Shown in pieces: positions 1-8,665 of a stretch of DNA of 64,000 nt. A program made the translations under genes and the position numbers. The stretch is from CBDIBC01 sp965276635 (lineage in GTDB: Bacteria > Actinomycetota > Acidimicrobiia > Acidimicrobiales > Palsa-688), in contig CBDIBC010000005.1 in NCBI GenBank assembly GCA_965276635.1, positions 372,001 through 436,000 of the forward strand, given 5' to 3'. Positions within the stretch are counted from its first letter, which is position 1. Each line of letters begins with the position of its first letter. The notes under the pieces are model-generated. The model saw nothing but the letters and a program-made list of their open reading frames with translations, ran no database searches and was not told where the DNA came from.

Positions 1-2
1 CC

Positions 3-1262
3 GCCGCTCCGGACGGGGCCGGCTACTACATGGTTGCGGCCGACGGCGGCATCTTCACCTTCGGGGACGCGCACTTCCAGGGCTCCATGGGAGCGACGCA
101 CCTCAACGCTCCCATCACCGCGATGGCAACGTCACCCAGCGGCGGCTACTGGCTGGTGGCCAAGGACGGCGGCCTGTTCAGCTTCGGCGCTCCCTTCTAC
201 GGCACCGCGTCCGGCGCCCAACTGGCCGGCATGGTGCCACTGGCCAATGGCACCGGCTACGACGAGGTCGACTCGGCGGGCGGGGTCCACGCGTTCGCGG
301 CTCCGTCCAACCAGGCTTCCACCCCAGCTTCCAATCCGGCGGCCGGCCAGTCTTCCACCCCCGCCGCGGGCGAGTCCACGTCCGGATTGACCCTTGCCCA
401 GGGCACTTTTGCCTCGAGCTTCTTCGATCAACCCGTCACCACCCGACCCGTCGCCGCCAACAGTGCCGCCATCGTGGCCAACTTGGTGAGCCAGTACCAG
501 ACGTACTACGGAAGCGTCGGCGTCAACCAGATGCCGGTCTTCAACGTGCCCGCCACCGAGCCGCTCGTGCCGGTCAGCGTTCGACCCGGCTGCAACAACT
601 TCACGGCAAGCACGGGTACCGCCATACCGATCCCGCCCAACGCCTACACCACCGATCCCAACTATCAGCACGACTCCGACATCATCATCCAACAACCCTC
701 CACCCACTCCGTCTGGGAGCTGTGGAAGGCGGTCAACAACGGCAACGGGACCTGGTCCGCCTGCTGGGGCGGGAAATTGGATCCAACCACGTCGAGCGGA
801 GTCTTCCCCTTCCCATGGGGCCTGGCGGCCAGCGGCATCAGCTACATGGCCACGATGATCACAGAAGCTGACGTCCAGTCAGGTTCGATCAACCACGCGA
901 TCGCAATGCAGGTCGTCCGCTGCGACCATCACACTGCTCCGTCGACTCGGGGTGACTGCAACAGCGACCCGGGGGAGCCGGCAGAGGGCACCTGGCTCCG
1001 GATGCCCGCCGGCGTCGCAATGCCGGCCGGTTTGACCCCGTTCGCCCAAATGGTGTTCCACGCGCTGCAGACCTACGGCATGGTGGTCGTCGACCAAGCA
1101 GGCGCAGTGATGCTGCAAGCCGAGTCCGCTCAGGACTGGACCACCACGGGCCACTCTGGCGCTGACCCAATGGTTGCTTCATGGGGCGGGAAGCCGCAGT
1201 ACGCGACCCTAGGCAATATTCCCTGGGGAAGCCTGGATGTCATCCAGCCGCCCAGCCAATGA
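3..1262 (+). CDS. Secreted repeat protein with four-cysteine C-terminal domain (5' partial)
   Basis: The reading frame is open from base 3, so the true start lies left of the window. The visible N-terminal part has two units of a propeller-like repeat (GYYMVAADGGIFTFGDAHF and GGYWLVAKDGGLFSFGAPF) common in secreted actinobacterial proteins. A Pro/Ser/Ala-rich linker follows, then a domain of about 260 residues with four cysteines in the contexts GCNNF, ACWGGK, RCDHH and GDCNS, which probably form two disulfides. This C-terminal domain is closely similar to the protein at 21459-22451, which lacks the repeats. An extracellular or cell-surface role is inferred; no catalytic motif is recognised. 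It ends 6 bases from the convergent WecG-type gene. Confidence 0.75.
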   Translation, partial: AAPDGAGYYMVAADGGIFTFGDAHFQGSMGATHLNAPITAMATSPSGGYWLVAKDGGLFSFGAPFYGTASGAQLAGMVPLANGTGYDEVDSAGGVHAFAAPSNQASTPASNPAAGQSSTPAAGESTSGLTLAQGTFASSFFDQPVTTRPVAANSAAIVANLVSQYQTYYGSVGVNQMPVFNVPATEPLVPVSVRPGCNNFTASTGTAIPIPPNAYTTDPNYQHDSDIIIQQPSTHSVWELWKAVNNGNGTWSACWGGKLDPTTSSGVFPFPWGLAASGISYMATMITEADVQSGSINHAIAMQVVRCDHHTAPSTRGDCNSDPGEPAEGTWLRMPAGVAMPAGLTPFAQMVFHALQTYGMVVVDQAGAVMLQAESAQDWTTTGHSGADPMVASWGGKPQYATLGNIPWGSLDVIQPPSQ

Positions 1263-1268
1263 CCGAGG

Positions 1269-2057
1269 TCAGTACCCGGTAGGGGCTCGTCCGCCGTCTC
1301 GCGCGGCAGCAACCAGCAACCGGGCGGCGAAGGGGATGTCGTCGACCAAGTACCGACGGGCCAGTCGGCGCGGTTCGAGGGCCAAGCGATACAACCATTC
1401 CAGTCCCATGGTCTGGAGGAGCGCCGGTGCCCTCGACCGCTCGCCGGCCAGGAACGCGATAGACCCACCACAGCCCACGAACCAGGAGCCGCGGTGACGC
1501 TCGTAAAGCCAGGAGCCGACACGGTCCTGACGGGGAAAGCCCAGCCCACAGAGCGAGATGCACGGCGCCAGTGCCTCCACCGCCTTCGACAAGGCCGTCA
1601 TCTCGTTGGGATCGTCCTCGAAGCCGAACGGCGGGTAGTACCAGTCGACCCGGGCACCGGGATGGCGGAAAGCGATGGCAGCGGCAGCCCGGGCGGCAAC
1701 CCCTTGCTCCCCGCCGACGAGCAGGATGGCCACACCCGCTCTCGAGGCCAAATCGATCAGCCGCCCCGCCAGCGTCGACCCGGCCACCCGCTCCGGCAGA
1801 GGTCGGCGGGCCAGACGGCTAGCCCACACGAGCGGCATGCCGTCGGCCACCACCAACTCGGCTTCGCTGAGGAGACGGCCGGAGGCGATGTCGTGGGCGG
1901 CCTGGCGCAGGATGTCGACATTGGGCGTGACCAAGCGGCCGCCGCGCCCATCGAGCACGTCACGCACGATCCGCTCGGCCGCGTCAGCGGTGCCGATAGC
2001 GTCGAAACCAAAGCCCCCGATGTCGACCCTGGGCCCTTGGCGTCTTCCGTCGCTCAC
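1269..2057 (-). CDS. WecG/TagA/CpsF family glycosyltransferase
   Basis: A 262-residue protein of normal family length. Family hallmarks are TPNVDILRQAA near residue 40, VVADGMPLVWASR near residue 68 (the aspartate belongs to the expected catalytic site), an LLVGG stretch, and a late LGFPRQDRV segment equivalent to the family G-PKQE box. Members transfer N-acetylmannosamine or related sugars to a lipid-linked first sugar during wall teichoic acid, ECA or capsule assembly at the inner membrane face. Its ATG overlaps the stop of the upstream GT4 gene by 4 bases (ATGA), so the two are probably translationally coupled. The sugar donor cannot be assigned. Confidence 0.88.
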   Translation of the reverse strand: MSDGRRQGPRVDIGGFGFDAIGTADAAERIVRDVLDGRGGRLVTPNVDILRQAAHDIASGRLLSEAELVVADGMPLVWASRLARRPLPERVAGSTLAGRLIDLASRAGVAILLVGGEQGVAARAAAAIAFRHPGARVDWYYPPFGFEDDPNEMTALSKAVEALAPCISLCGLGFPRQDRVGSWLYERHRGSWFVGCGGSIAFLAGERSRAPALLQTMGLEWLYRLALEPRRLARRYLVDDIPFAARLLVAAARDGGRAPTGY

Positions 2058-3163
2058 CGAAGCCGTCTCCCCGCCTGGGAGCGGATGGCATCGACAATCC
2101 GCTCGACGGAGCGTCGTACGTCGAATGACGCCTCCGCCCGGCGCCTCCCGGCGCTGCCCATCCGATGGCGGAGGTTCGGGTCGCGGATGAGCCGGTCGAG
2201 CGAGGCGCGCAGCGCGCCGACGTCGCCGGGTGCCAGGAGGAAACCCGTGGTGCCGTCCTCGATTAGCTCGGGTATGGCTCCCGTCGCGGTGGCCACCACC
2301 GGCAACGAGGCGGCCATCGCCTCGGCGATGACGAGTCCGAAGGTGTCGCCCTTGGTCGGGAAGGCGAAGATGTCGGCCTCAGCGAACAGCCGCAGCAGGC
2401 GCGAGTCCCCGTAGCTCAAGTCGTTGTGGACCCGGCCGCCGGGCGGGGCGTCGACGGCGCTGCGGGTGACAATGTCCACCTCGAACTCTTGGTGGATGTC
2501 GCGCAACGCCTCCAGCAGGGCCGGGCCTCCCTTGCGGGCGAAGTCTCCACCCACGAAGAGAATCCGAGCCGGACCTGGCCGTCGGGTCGACGGCCGGGTC
2601 CAGTACTCCAGCTCGACACCGGGAAAGTTGACCGACACCCGGGCCGCGGGCACGCCGTAGTCGTCGACGACGCTGTTCGCGCACCAACTGCTCCAGGCCA
2701 CGACCTCGCCCGCTGAGCGCATGGCCGCCCCCGAGATGCGGCACTTGAGGTCCTCGCGCCATGGTGGCCCGGATTGGTGGAGGTAGGCGTCTCCCAACTC
2801 GTCGATGTTGCGGGGAGTGCCATCGGTGGACAGCACGCTCGGAGTCCGGTTGAGGATCCGGGTCGAGAAGAGGGCCGGCGTCTGGGTGTGCATGAAGAGC
2901 GCATCGAGGCGGCGCCACTCGCGGCCGAGCAGGCGGCGGGCCCGGAGGCTCTTGCGCAGGGTGTCGTTGCCGCCGAAGGGGGGGCGATGCTCGAGCCAAC
3001 CCTGGGCACCCTCTTCCAGCAGGATCCAGCGAGCGTCGATGTCCGCCTCGTCGTCCACGTGCCGACGAAGCAGGTCGGCGAACGTCTTGTGCCCCAGCTC
3101 GTACTCCATGACAAACCCGACCCGAAGCCTGGGACCTGGCCATGACGGACGGTCTGCGGTCAT
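2054..3163 (-). CDS. GT4-type (GT-B fold) glycosyltransferase
   Basis: A 369-residue protein when started at the ATG at 3163 (MTADRPSWPG). The frame stays open to 3391, but that extra sequence is antisense to the divergent glycosyltransferase gene and looks non-coding. The C-terminal half has the GT4 signature: an RILFVGGDFARKGG loop, then FGLVIAEAMAASLPVVAT carrying the E-x7-E donor-sugar site, then GTTGFLLAPGD. It should use a nucleotide sugar in the cytoplasm to extend the polysaccharide repeat unit. It is divergent from the gene at 3275 and overlaps the WecG-type gene by 4 bases. Confidence 0.87.
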   Translation of the reverse strand: MTADRPSWPGPRLRVGFVMEYELGHKTFADLLRRHVDDEADIDARWILLEEGAQGWLEHRPPFGGNDTLRKSLRARRLLGREWRRLDALFMHTQTPALFSTRILNRTPSVLSTDGTPRNIDELGDAYLHQSGPPWREDLKCRISGAAMRSAGEVVAWSSWCANSVVDDYGVPAARVSVNFPGVELEYWTRPSTRRPGPARILFVGGDFARKGGPALLEALRDIHQEFEVDIVTRSAVDAPPGGRVHNDLSYGDSRLLRLFAEADIFAFPTKGDTFGLVIAEAMAASLPVVATATGAIPELIEDGTTGFLLAPGDVGALRASLDRLIRDPNLRHRMGSAGRRRAEASFDVRRSVERIVDAIRSQAGRRLR

Positions 3164-3274
3164 TCCGAGGGGGCAGTTATGGTGTCCACTGCGAGAGCGT
3201 ACCCAGTCGTGGCCACCCCGAACGCACAGTGGCAGGCCGGTCCGTGACCAATCGCTGCCTCGTGCGTTGACCAG

Positions 3275-4351
3275 ATGAAGATCAACATCGTCCTTCCGGT
3301 GCCCTCCCCCACGCCCATCGGGGGGTACAAGGTGCAGTACGAGTACGCCAACCACATGGCCCAGTCCGGTCATCGGGTCACAGTCGTGCATCCCTACACC
3401 ATGACGCCGCTGGGGCTGCCGGCATGGCGGTGGTACCTGGTCGCCCTAGCCCGGCTGGGCACCGGACGGATCCGGCTCGTACCGTGGTACGACTTCGACT
3501 CGCGCGTGCGCCTCGTGTATATCCCGACCCTGCACCCCTACCTCCTCCCGCCCGCGGACACCACGGTGCTCACCGCCTGGCAGACCAGCGAGCGGATCCA
3601 CACCCGCACGTTGCTCACCGGGCCGCTGTTCCAGGTCGTGTACGACTACGAGTTCTGGGAAGGGGCCGACGATCCAACCCGCCGGCGGATCGAGTGTGCC
3701 CTGCGATGGGCTGACGTCCACCACATCGCCACGTCGTCGGCCGTACGGTCCATGCTGGCCGCCATGGACGTCGAGCCGGTGGGCACGGTCACTGCCGGGC
3801 TCGACACGACGCTCTTCTCCCGAACGACGCCCTCCTCGGAGCGAGCCGACGTCGTGGGGTTCCCGCTCCGAGGCGAGGCGCACAAGGGAACCGACGTCGC
3901 CCTGGCGGCGGTCGACGAGATCCGGCAGCGGCGTCCGGCTACCACCTTCATCGCCTTTGGGCGAGCCTGGAACCGACCGCTGCCCGAGGGCGTCGTGTCC
4001 CACGGTCAGGTGTCCGACGCCGAGTTGCGCGACTTCTACAACCGGTGCGCCGTCTTTGTGCTTCCAAGCTACCTCGAAGGATGGGGGCTCCCCGCCGCCG
4101 AAGCGATGGCGTGCGGCGCCGCGCTCGTGACGACAGCGAACGGCGGCGTCGAGGACTTCGCCGTCGACGACGTGAACGCACGCGTTGTCCCCCCCGGCGA
4201 ACCATCCGCCCTGGCGGACGCCGTGCTCAGCCTGCTCCAGGACCGGACCTCCCGGCTCCGCCTGGCCGACGCAGGATATGAGACAGCTCGTGCGATGTCC
4301 TGGGAGACATCCGCAGCGGAACTCTTGAATGTCATCGCCCGCCGCTTCTAG
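3275..4351 (+). CDS. GT4-type glycosyltransferase
   Basis: A 358-residue GT-B protein beginning MKINIVLPVPSPTPIGGYK, a typical Rossmann N-terminus with a glycine-rich acceptor loop. The C-terminal half has VVGFPLRGEAHKGTDVAL and the donor-site segment GWGLPAAEAMACGAALVTT followed by NGGVEDFAVDDVNARVVPPG. It likely extends the lipid-linked repeat unit. The start gives the natural N-terminus; no strong ribosome site is visible. It shares a 111-base divergent promoter region with the gene at 3163 and overlaps the next gene by 23 bases, indicating co-transcription. Confidence 0.87.
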   Translation: MKINIVLPVPSPTPIGGYKVQYEYANHMAQSGHRVTVVHPYTMTPLGLPAWRWYLVALARLGTGRIRLVPWYDFDSRVRLVYIPTLHPYLLPPADTTVLTAWQTSERIHTRTLLTGPLFQVVYDYEFWEGADDPTRRRIECALRWADVHHIATSSAVRSMLAAMDVEPVGTVTAGLDTTLFSRTTPSSERADVVGFPLRGEAHKGTDVALAAVDEIRQRRPATTFIAFGRAWNRPLPEGVVSHGQVSDAELRDFYNRCAVFVLPSYLEGWGLPAAEAMACGAALVTTANGGVEDFAVDDVNARVVPPGEPSALADAVLSLLQDRTSRLRLADAGYETARAMSWETSAAELLNVIARRF

Positions 4352-5357
4352 CAGGACAGTGACCTTGCACCGGCTGGCGTCTCACCGCTTCGTGAACGAT
4401 CATGCCTGCAAACGTCTCATGCGTGCCGCCGGGGTGGACGTGCCCTGGTCGGCGCTGACTGGCCCCGTGGATCTCCATTACCCTTGCGCTGTGGGCTTGC
4501 GTCGCACCAAATGGGAGCTGCTCGATCGAAGCAGCCCTCTCTTCGGCCCGGTTTCGCTCTCCGACGGTCCATCATCGCGACGCGACGCCGCCGCAGCCGC
4601 AGCCAGCCGCCTGGCCGAGCCGTGGGAGCCGGAGTGGCGTCAGGTACGGGCCATCTGCGATGCGAAAGTGCCGCCGTTCGCTCTCGTGAGCGTATACCGA
4701 CGTCGCAACTTCGCTGTTATTGCTCAGCTCGTCGAGGAGGTGCCCGACAAGCGGGTGGCGCTGTGGGCACTCGATGAATCGCACCCCCAGTTGCAGCACC
4801 TGACCGTGGGTGTTGGCGGCGGAAACCGATTCGTCCTCCTCAACCGGCTTACAGCATGGCTATCTCTGCCCGACGATTCCTGGGTCGTGGTGGCCGATGA
4901 CGATGTCCGGTTTCTCCGTGGGAGTCTTCCTGAGACGGTTCTGGTTGCGGATGCTGCCGGCTTCGACATCGCCGCCCCGTCCAACGCGCGTTGGTCGTTC
5001 GTGAACTGGGATGTTTGTCGTCACCGGGTTGGGGCCATTGCCCGGCGGACTACATTCGTCGACCAAGGCCCGCTCCTGGTCATCAGCGCTGCCGCCCGCA
5101 GCCGCGTATTGCCCTTCCGGGAAGACATCGGCATGGGCTGGGGCGTTGAAGCGACCTGGCGATCCGCCGGGTTGTCCCTCGGCGTCGTTGATGCAACAAC
5201 CATGCTCCACATTCGCCCAGCAGGCGGCTCGTACGACATCGTTCAGGCTGGCGCGAGAGGAGAGGATCTCCGCCGGGAAGCTGGCACGGACGACACAGCG
5301 ACCACCTCCGACACCTGGTGGTTCTGGCAACGAACGCCGCCCTGGACACATTCCTGA
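4329..5357 (+). CDS. Unusual GT-A-like glycosyltransferase (DDD motif)
   Basis: A 342-residue protein not assignable to a common family by eye. The middle resembles a GT-A nucleotide-sugar fold: FALVSVYRRRNFAVI near residue 117, then VVVADDDVRFLRG with a DDD triad at residues 190-192, placed like the metal-binding DXD motif. Near residue 265 is REDIGMGWGVEATWR, comparable to a catalytic acidic segment. Its first 23 bases overlap the preceding GT4 gene, so it belongs to the same operon and probably adds a sugar to the same polymer. Glycosyltransferase function is inferred from fold-like motifs and context. Confidence 0.6.
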   Translation: MSSPAASSRTVTLHRLASHRFVNDHACKRLMRAAGVDVPWSALTGPVDLHYPCAVGLRRTKWELLDRSSPLFGPVSLSDGPSSRRDAAAAAASRLAEPWEPEWRQVRAICDAKVPPFALVSVYRRRNFAVIAQLVEEVPDKRVALWALDESHPQLQHLTVGVGGGNRFVLLNRLTAWLSLPDDSWVVVADDDVRFLRGSLPETVLVADAAGFDIAAPSNARWSFVNWDVCRHRVGAIARRTTFVDQGPLLVISAAARSRVLPFREDIGMGWGVEATWRSAGLSLGVVDATTMLHIRPAGGSYDIVQAGARGEDLRREAGTDDTATTSDTWWFWQRTPPWTHS

Positions 5358-5391
5358 CATCGGCACCGCGACGTCAACTGATCGGCCGATC

Positions 5392-6441
5392 TCAATCAGG
5401 ATGGGTGGATATTTCGTATCTGTCGACTCCCAGGCGTCGCCGAACACGGCGGATGCCAGCATCTACCGTCGCAAGCGGCAATTCGCCGAGGCTCGGATGG
5501 TCACGCGTGACCCAGCGACTCATGGTACCCAGACGCGTTTTAGCGGCCACCCAGTCGGTGTCGCCCAGAGTGTCGATTGGAAGCTGTCTGGCGAAAAGCG
5601 TGTACGGCGAGAGTTCACAATGAAGCCGATCGTAACTTGCCCGGAGACCGCGAAATGACCACGTCTTCTCAGGCTCGGCAGGCGGCAGGATCCACGGCTT
5701 CCTCGCGCCCATAGCGTGGATCAGGGGTGGACCCGGACGTCCCGCCATCGCGTTTCGTATCCGTTCTCCTGGGGTGTAGCCAGCTGGCCCGAAACAATGT
5801 GCGATGTCGCGACCTTTCCGCAGCAGGACGACCGGGATGTCGCAGGCCTCGTCGGATCCCAACAGACCTGTGAGCACCTCCTGGTCGCCGAGCATGTGGA
5901 TCGGTCGTTCGGTCCAAGGCGCCCGCTGAGCGGCGAGGTACTCGGGCGCGGCGAGCAGCTGGCCCCACCGTCGGAGCAGGTGCTCGTGATGCGGCGTCAC
6001 TCGGACCAGGGCGGTGTTGACGGTGGAGGGAAGGGGACGGCCCGGCTGCAGACCCCAGGCGACCGCCCGGTGGGTACCGCCCTGGTGCTGTCCCCAATAC
6101 GTCTCTTCCGTCGCCACGAGCGTCGTGTGGTCAGCGGCAACGTCCGGACGCCAGTCTGCGGTGACGAGGATGTCGGCGTCGAACCACACCGCCTCGTTCT
6201 CACCGCGGTCGAGCATCGCGAGCAGCAGGTGCGGCTTTGTGTTCCACCCTCCGGCGGCGACGCCCTTGGTCGTCACCAGCTCGCCGTGACAATGAGCATC
6301 GAACCACCGCCGAAAGTCGACCGTCGCGTCCGGTACATTGACCCACAGCCGGATGCCGGGACAGTGCTGCTGGAGGGTCGCCAGCGCAACTCGCACGCCG
6401 GTCAGGTGACTTGGGCGGTCCTCATAGAGACAGACGATCAT
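5392..6441 (-). CDS. GT-A-like glycosyltransferase (DAD motif)
   Basis: A 349-residue protein starting MIVCLYEDRPSHLTGVR. The start at 6441 is chosen because its ATG forms a 4-base ATGA overlap with the stop of the upstream GT2 gene and the N-terminus then begins a natural Rossmann strand; the longer open frame to 6882 is antisense-like. EAVWFDADILV carries a DXD motif (D88, D90) typical of metal-dependent GT-A enzymes, followed later by LGDQEVLTGLL, a common acceptor-site pattern. It likely modifies or extends the repeat unit. Donor and linkage are unknown. Confidence 0.7.
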   Translation of the reverse strand: MIVCLYEDRPSHLTGVRVALATLQQHCPGIRLWVNVPDATVDFRRWFDAHCHGELVTTKGVAAGGWNTKPHLLLAMLDRGENEAVWFDADILVTADWRPDVAADHTTLVATEETYWGQHQGGTHRAVAWGLQPGRPLPSTVNTALVRVTPHHEHLLRRWGQLLAAPEYLAAQRAPWTERPIHMLGDQEVLTGLLGSDEACDIPVVLLRKGRDIAHCFGPAGYTPGERIRNAMAGRPGPPLIHAMGARKPWILPPAEPEKTWSFRGLRASYDRLHCELSPYTLFARQLPIDTLGDTDWVAAKTRLGTMSRWVTRDHPSLGELPLATVDAGIRRVRRRLGVDRYEISTHPD

Positions 6442-7280
6442 CGGCCGCGGGCCGGTCGACGGGCGCTGAGATCGCGTTCCCAACCGGCCGAGGCCCGCCG
6501 GGCCCGGATGTGGGCGACCAGATTGATGGAGACGTATGTAGCCAGAGCGGGCCACCATCCCGGCCGTTGGGCCAGGCCTACGAGCGTGGGAGCGGCAGAT
6601 TTGGGCGATCCGCGTCCGGCATGGCCGGAGGCTTCCAGCTCGGCGTTGCCGCGGTAGACACGGGTCCGCATGTTGAGGAGACCACCGACGGTGCGCGGCG
6701 CGTGGACGACGAATGTGTGATCGAACACCGATCGGCGCTCGGACCCAGCAAACTGCTGCATGACGAACTGGTCGTCGGCCGTGATCGACGGAAACCGCTC
6801 GAACCGGGCCCTCCCCGCTTCGGAGAGGGCGTAGACCCCGCTGCCGACCATGTCGTCGCGCAGGTACGGGATCTCCTGCCACACGCGATAGAAGCGTCGG
6901 ATGGCGGCGGGGCGTCCGCCCAGCTCGAACGTGACCCGGGGCGCGGCGCAGAGGGATGCGCCGGACTCGAGGATCGAGGCGGTGGCCCGTACGGCGTCGA
7001 TGCCGAGCTCTACGTCAGCATCGACATAGAAGCGCGGGAACCTCGTCGCCGCGTCATCTCCCGCGTTGAGCGCATCCGCTTTGGACGCCCGGTCGAGGCA
7101 GATGACAACGGCCGCAGGGTCGGCTGCTGCGGCGCGCTGGGCCGTGTCGTCTGCGCATCCGTTGCACACCACTATGACCTCGACCTCACCCGCCTCGGAG
7201 CCCGTCCGCAGCGCAAGAAGGCACCGGGCGATGACGGATTCCTCATTGTGGGCAGGAACGATGACCGACACTCCTGTCAC
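6438..7280 (-). CDS. GT2 family glycosyltransferase
   Basis: A 280-residue GT-A enzyme. It opens MTGVSVIVPAHNEESVIARC, the classic GT2 start, followed by VVCNGCADDTAQ, SKADALNAG and YVDADVELG with the DXD-equivalent DAD. The C-terminal portion has a hydrophobic stretch (WWPALATYVSINLVAHI) that may associate with the membrane. It is likely a cytoplasmic sugar transferase for the locus polymer. It is the first gene of a leftward pair, overlapping the next gene by 4 bases. It is divergent from the GT4 gene at 7310, with only 29 bases between, so the two promoters must overlap or be very compact. Confidence 0.85.
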   Translation of the reverse strand: MTGVSVIVPAHNEESVIARCLLALRTGSEAGEVEVIVVCNGCADDTAQRAAAADPAAVVICLDRASKADALNAGDDAATRFPRFYVDADVELGIDAVRATASILESGASLCAAPRVTFELGGRPAAIRRFYRVWQEIPYLRDDMVGSGVYALSEAGRARFERFPSITADDQFVMQQFAGSERRSVFDHTFVVHAPRTVGGLLNMRTRVYRGNAELEASGHAGRGSPKSAAPTLVGLAQRPGWWPALATYVSINLVAHIRARRASAGWERDLSARRPARGR

Positions 7281-7309
7281 CGCCGGAGCATAGATCTTGG
7301 CGCTCGGAT

Positions 7310-8656
7310 GTGCCTCTACAACGCCCTACACTCCCGGGAATCATGGTCACAGCTCAGGGCGATCCCGTCCCCGGTAGGCAGCCGTCTGCCGCCGTCTCGG
7401 ATGTACCGGTGGCCGCAGCCTACGTGGTGAGCCGATACCCACTCACCTCCCACGCGTTCATCCAACGCGAGGTCCACGCGTTGCGCCGGCTCGGCGTTCG
7501 GATCGAGACGTTTTCCATCCGACGGACGGACGCAGCCGACGTGCTCTCGAACGCTGATCGTGACGAGCAGGCTCGCACCTCTGCGCTTGTGCCCATCGGA
7601 GCCTTGCGGCTTATCGCCATCCACCTCTTCGCCGCCCTCCGTGGCCCGCGAGCATACGTGGTCACACTGCGGGCCGCGATCGGCGGCACCCGCGGCCAGG
7701 CCCGCGTCTGGCAACTGTTCTACTTCGCCGAGGCAATCGTACTCTGGCACCGCTGTGATCGCCGGAAGCTGCGACATCTCCATGCCCATCTGGCCAACGT
7801 CGCCGCCGACGTGGCGCTCCTGGCGGCACGGTTCGGCCGGACCCGCCGGCCAGACGAAGGGTGGTGGTGGAGCTTCACCATGCATGGCCCGACCGAGTTC
7901 TTCGACGTCGAGGGCTTCCACCTCCCGTTCAAGGTGAGGGAGGCGGACCTGGTCGTCTGCATCAGCGACTTCTGCCGGTCGCAGCTGATGGCGTTCACCG
8001 ACGCCGACCACTGGGACAAGTTCCGGGTGGTCCACTGCGGGGCAGACCTGCAGAGATTCCGACCCTCTCCTGCCGCCATCCCCCCTGGAGACCGGCGCGA
8101 ACGGCCGCTGGATCTGCTGTGCGTGGGCCGCCTGGTGCCGGAAAAAGGACAATCCCTCCTGCTGGACGCAATAGCGCTACTCCGAGACCGGGGAGTGGCC
8201 GTCTGCCTGACCATCGCCGGCGCCGGGCCCGATCGAGCCACGCTAGAAGCACGTGCCGACCGGCTCGGCGTCTGCGAATCTGTACGCTTCCTGGGCGCGG
8301 TCAACCAAGACATCATGCCGGAGGTGCTCCGGGACGCGCAGGTGTTCTGCCTACCGAGCTTCGCCGAAGGCGTTCCGGTAGTCCTGATGGAGGCGATGGC
8401 GACCGGTCTCCCGGTGGTAACGACGGTCATTGCTGGCATCCCCGAGCTGGTAACAGACCAAGTCAACGGCCTGCTCGTCGCTCCTGGGCGGGCCGATCTC
8501 CTGGCCGACGCCGTTGCCCAGCTGACCGACGGGGAGCTACGCGCACGCATGGGTCAGGAGGGTCGTCGCACCGTTGCGCTCGCCTTCGACAGCCAAAGGT
8601 GCGCCGGTGATCTGGCGAGCCTCTTCGCCGCAGGCCCAGAATCTCTGACCATGTAG
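7310..8656 (+). CDS. GT4-type glycosyltransferase (WcaL/exopolysaccharide type)
   Basis: Up to 448 residues from a GTG at 7310; an ATG at 7343 (MVTAQGDPVPG) is an alternative start. The N-terminus YVVSRYPLTSHAFIQREVHALRR resembles colanic-acid and exopolysaccharide GT4 enzymes (WcaL-like), which begin with Y-SR-P-LSETFI-RE. The catalytic half has LLCVGRLVPEKGQSLLLDA and SFAEGVPVVLMEAMATGLP with the E-x7-E donor site. It is followed by the flippase gene after 9 bases. It should add a sugar to the undecaprenol-linked unit. Confidence 0.88.
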   Translation: MPLQRPTLPGIMVTAQGDPVPGRQPSAAVSDVPVAAAYVVSRYPLTSHAFIQREVHALRRLGVRIETFSIRRTDAADVLSNADRDEQARTSALVPIGALRLIAIHLFAALRGPRAYVVTLRAAIGGTRGQARVWQLFYFAEAIVLWHRCDRRKLRHLHAHLANVAADVALLAARFGRTRRPDEGWWWSFTMHGPTEFFDVEGFHLPFKVREADLVVCISDFCRSQLMAFTDADHWDKFRVVHCGADLQRFRPSPAAIPPGDRRERPLDLLCVGRLVPEKGQSLLLDAIALLRDRGVAVCLTIAGAGPDRATLEARADRLGVCESVRFLGAVNQDIMPEVLRDAQVFCLPSFAEGVPVVLMEAMATGLPVVTTVIAGIPELVTDQVNGLLVAPGRADLLADAVAQLTDGELRARMGQEGRRTVALAFDSQRCAGDLASLFAAGPESLTM

Positions 8657-8659
8657 CAT
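8654..8659 (+). promoter_or_regulatory. Leaderless-type -10 box before flippase gene
   Basis: The hexamer TAGCAT is followed by exactly 6 bases and then the GTG at 8666. This spacing puts the transcription start at the start codon, supporting that GTG and a second promoter inside the GT4-flippase pair. No clear -35 is seen. Confidence 0.45.
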
Positions 8660-8665
8660 GACTCG

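Noticed and set aside
3164..3391. N-terminal extension of the GT4 gene at 2054-3163
   Set aside because: It is antisense to the start of the divergent glycosyltransferase gene at 3275 and has no similarity to a GT4 N-terminus.
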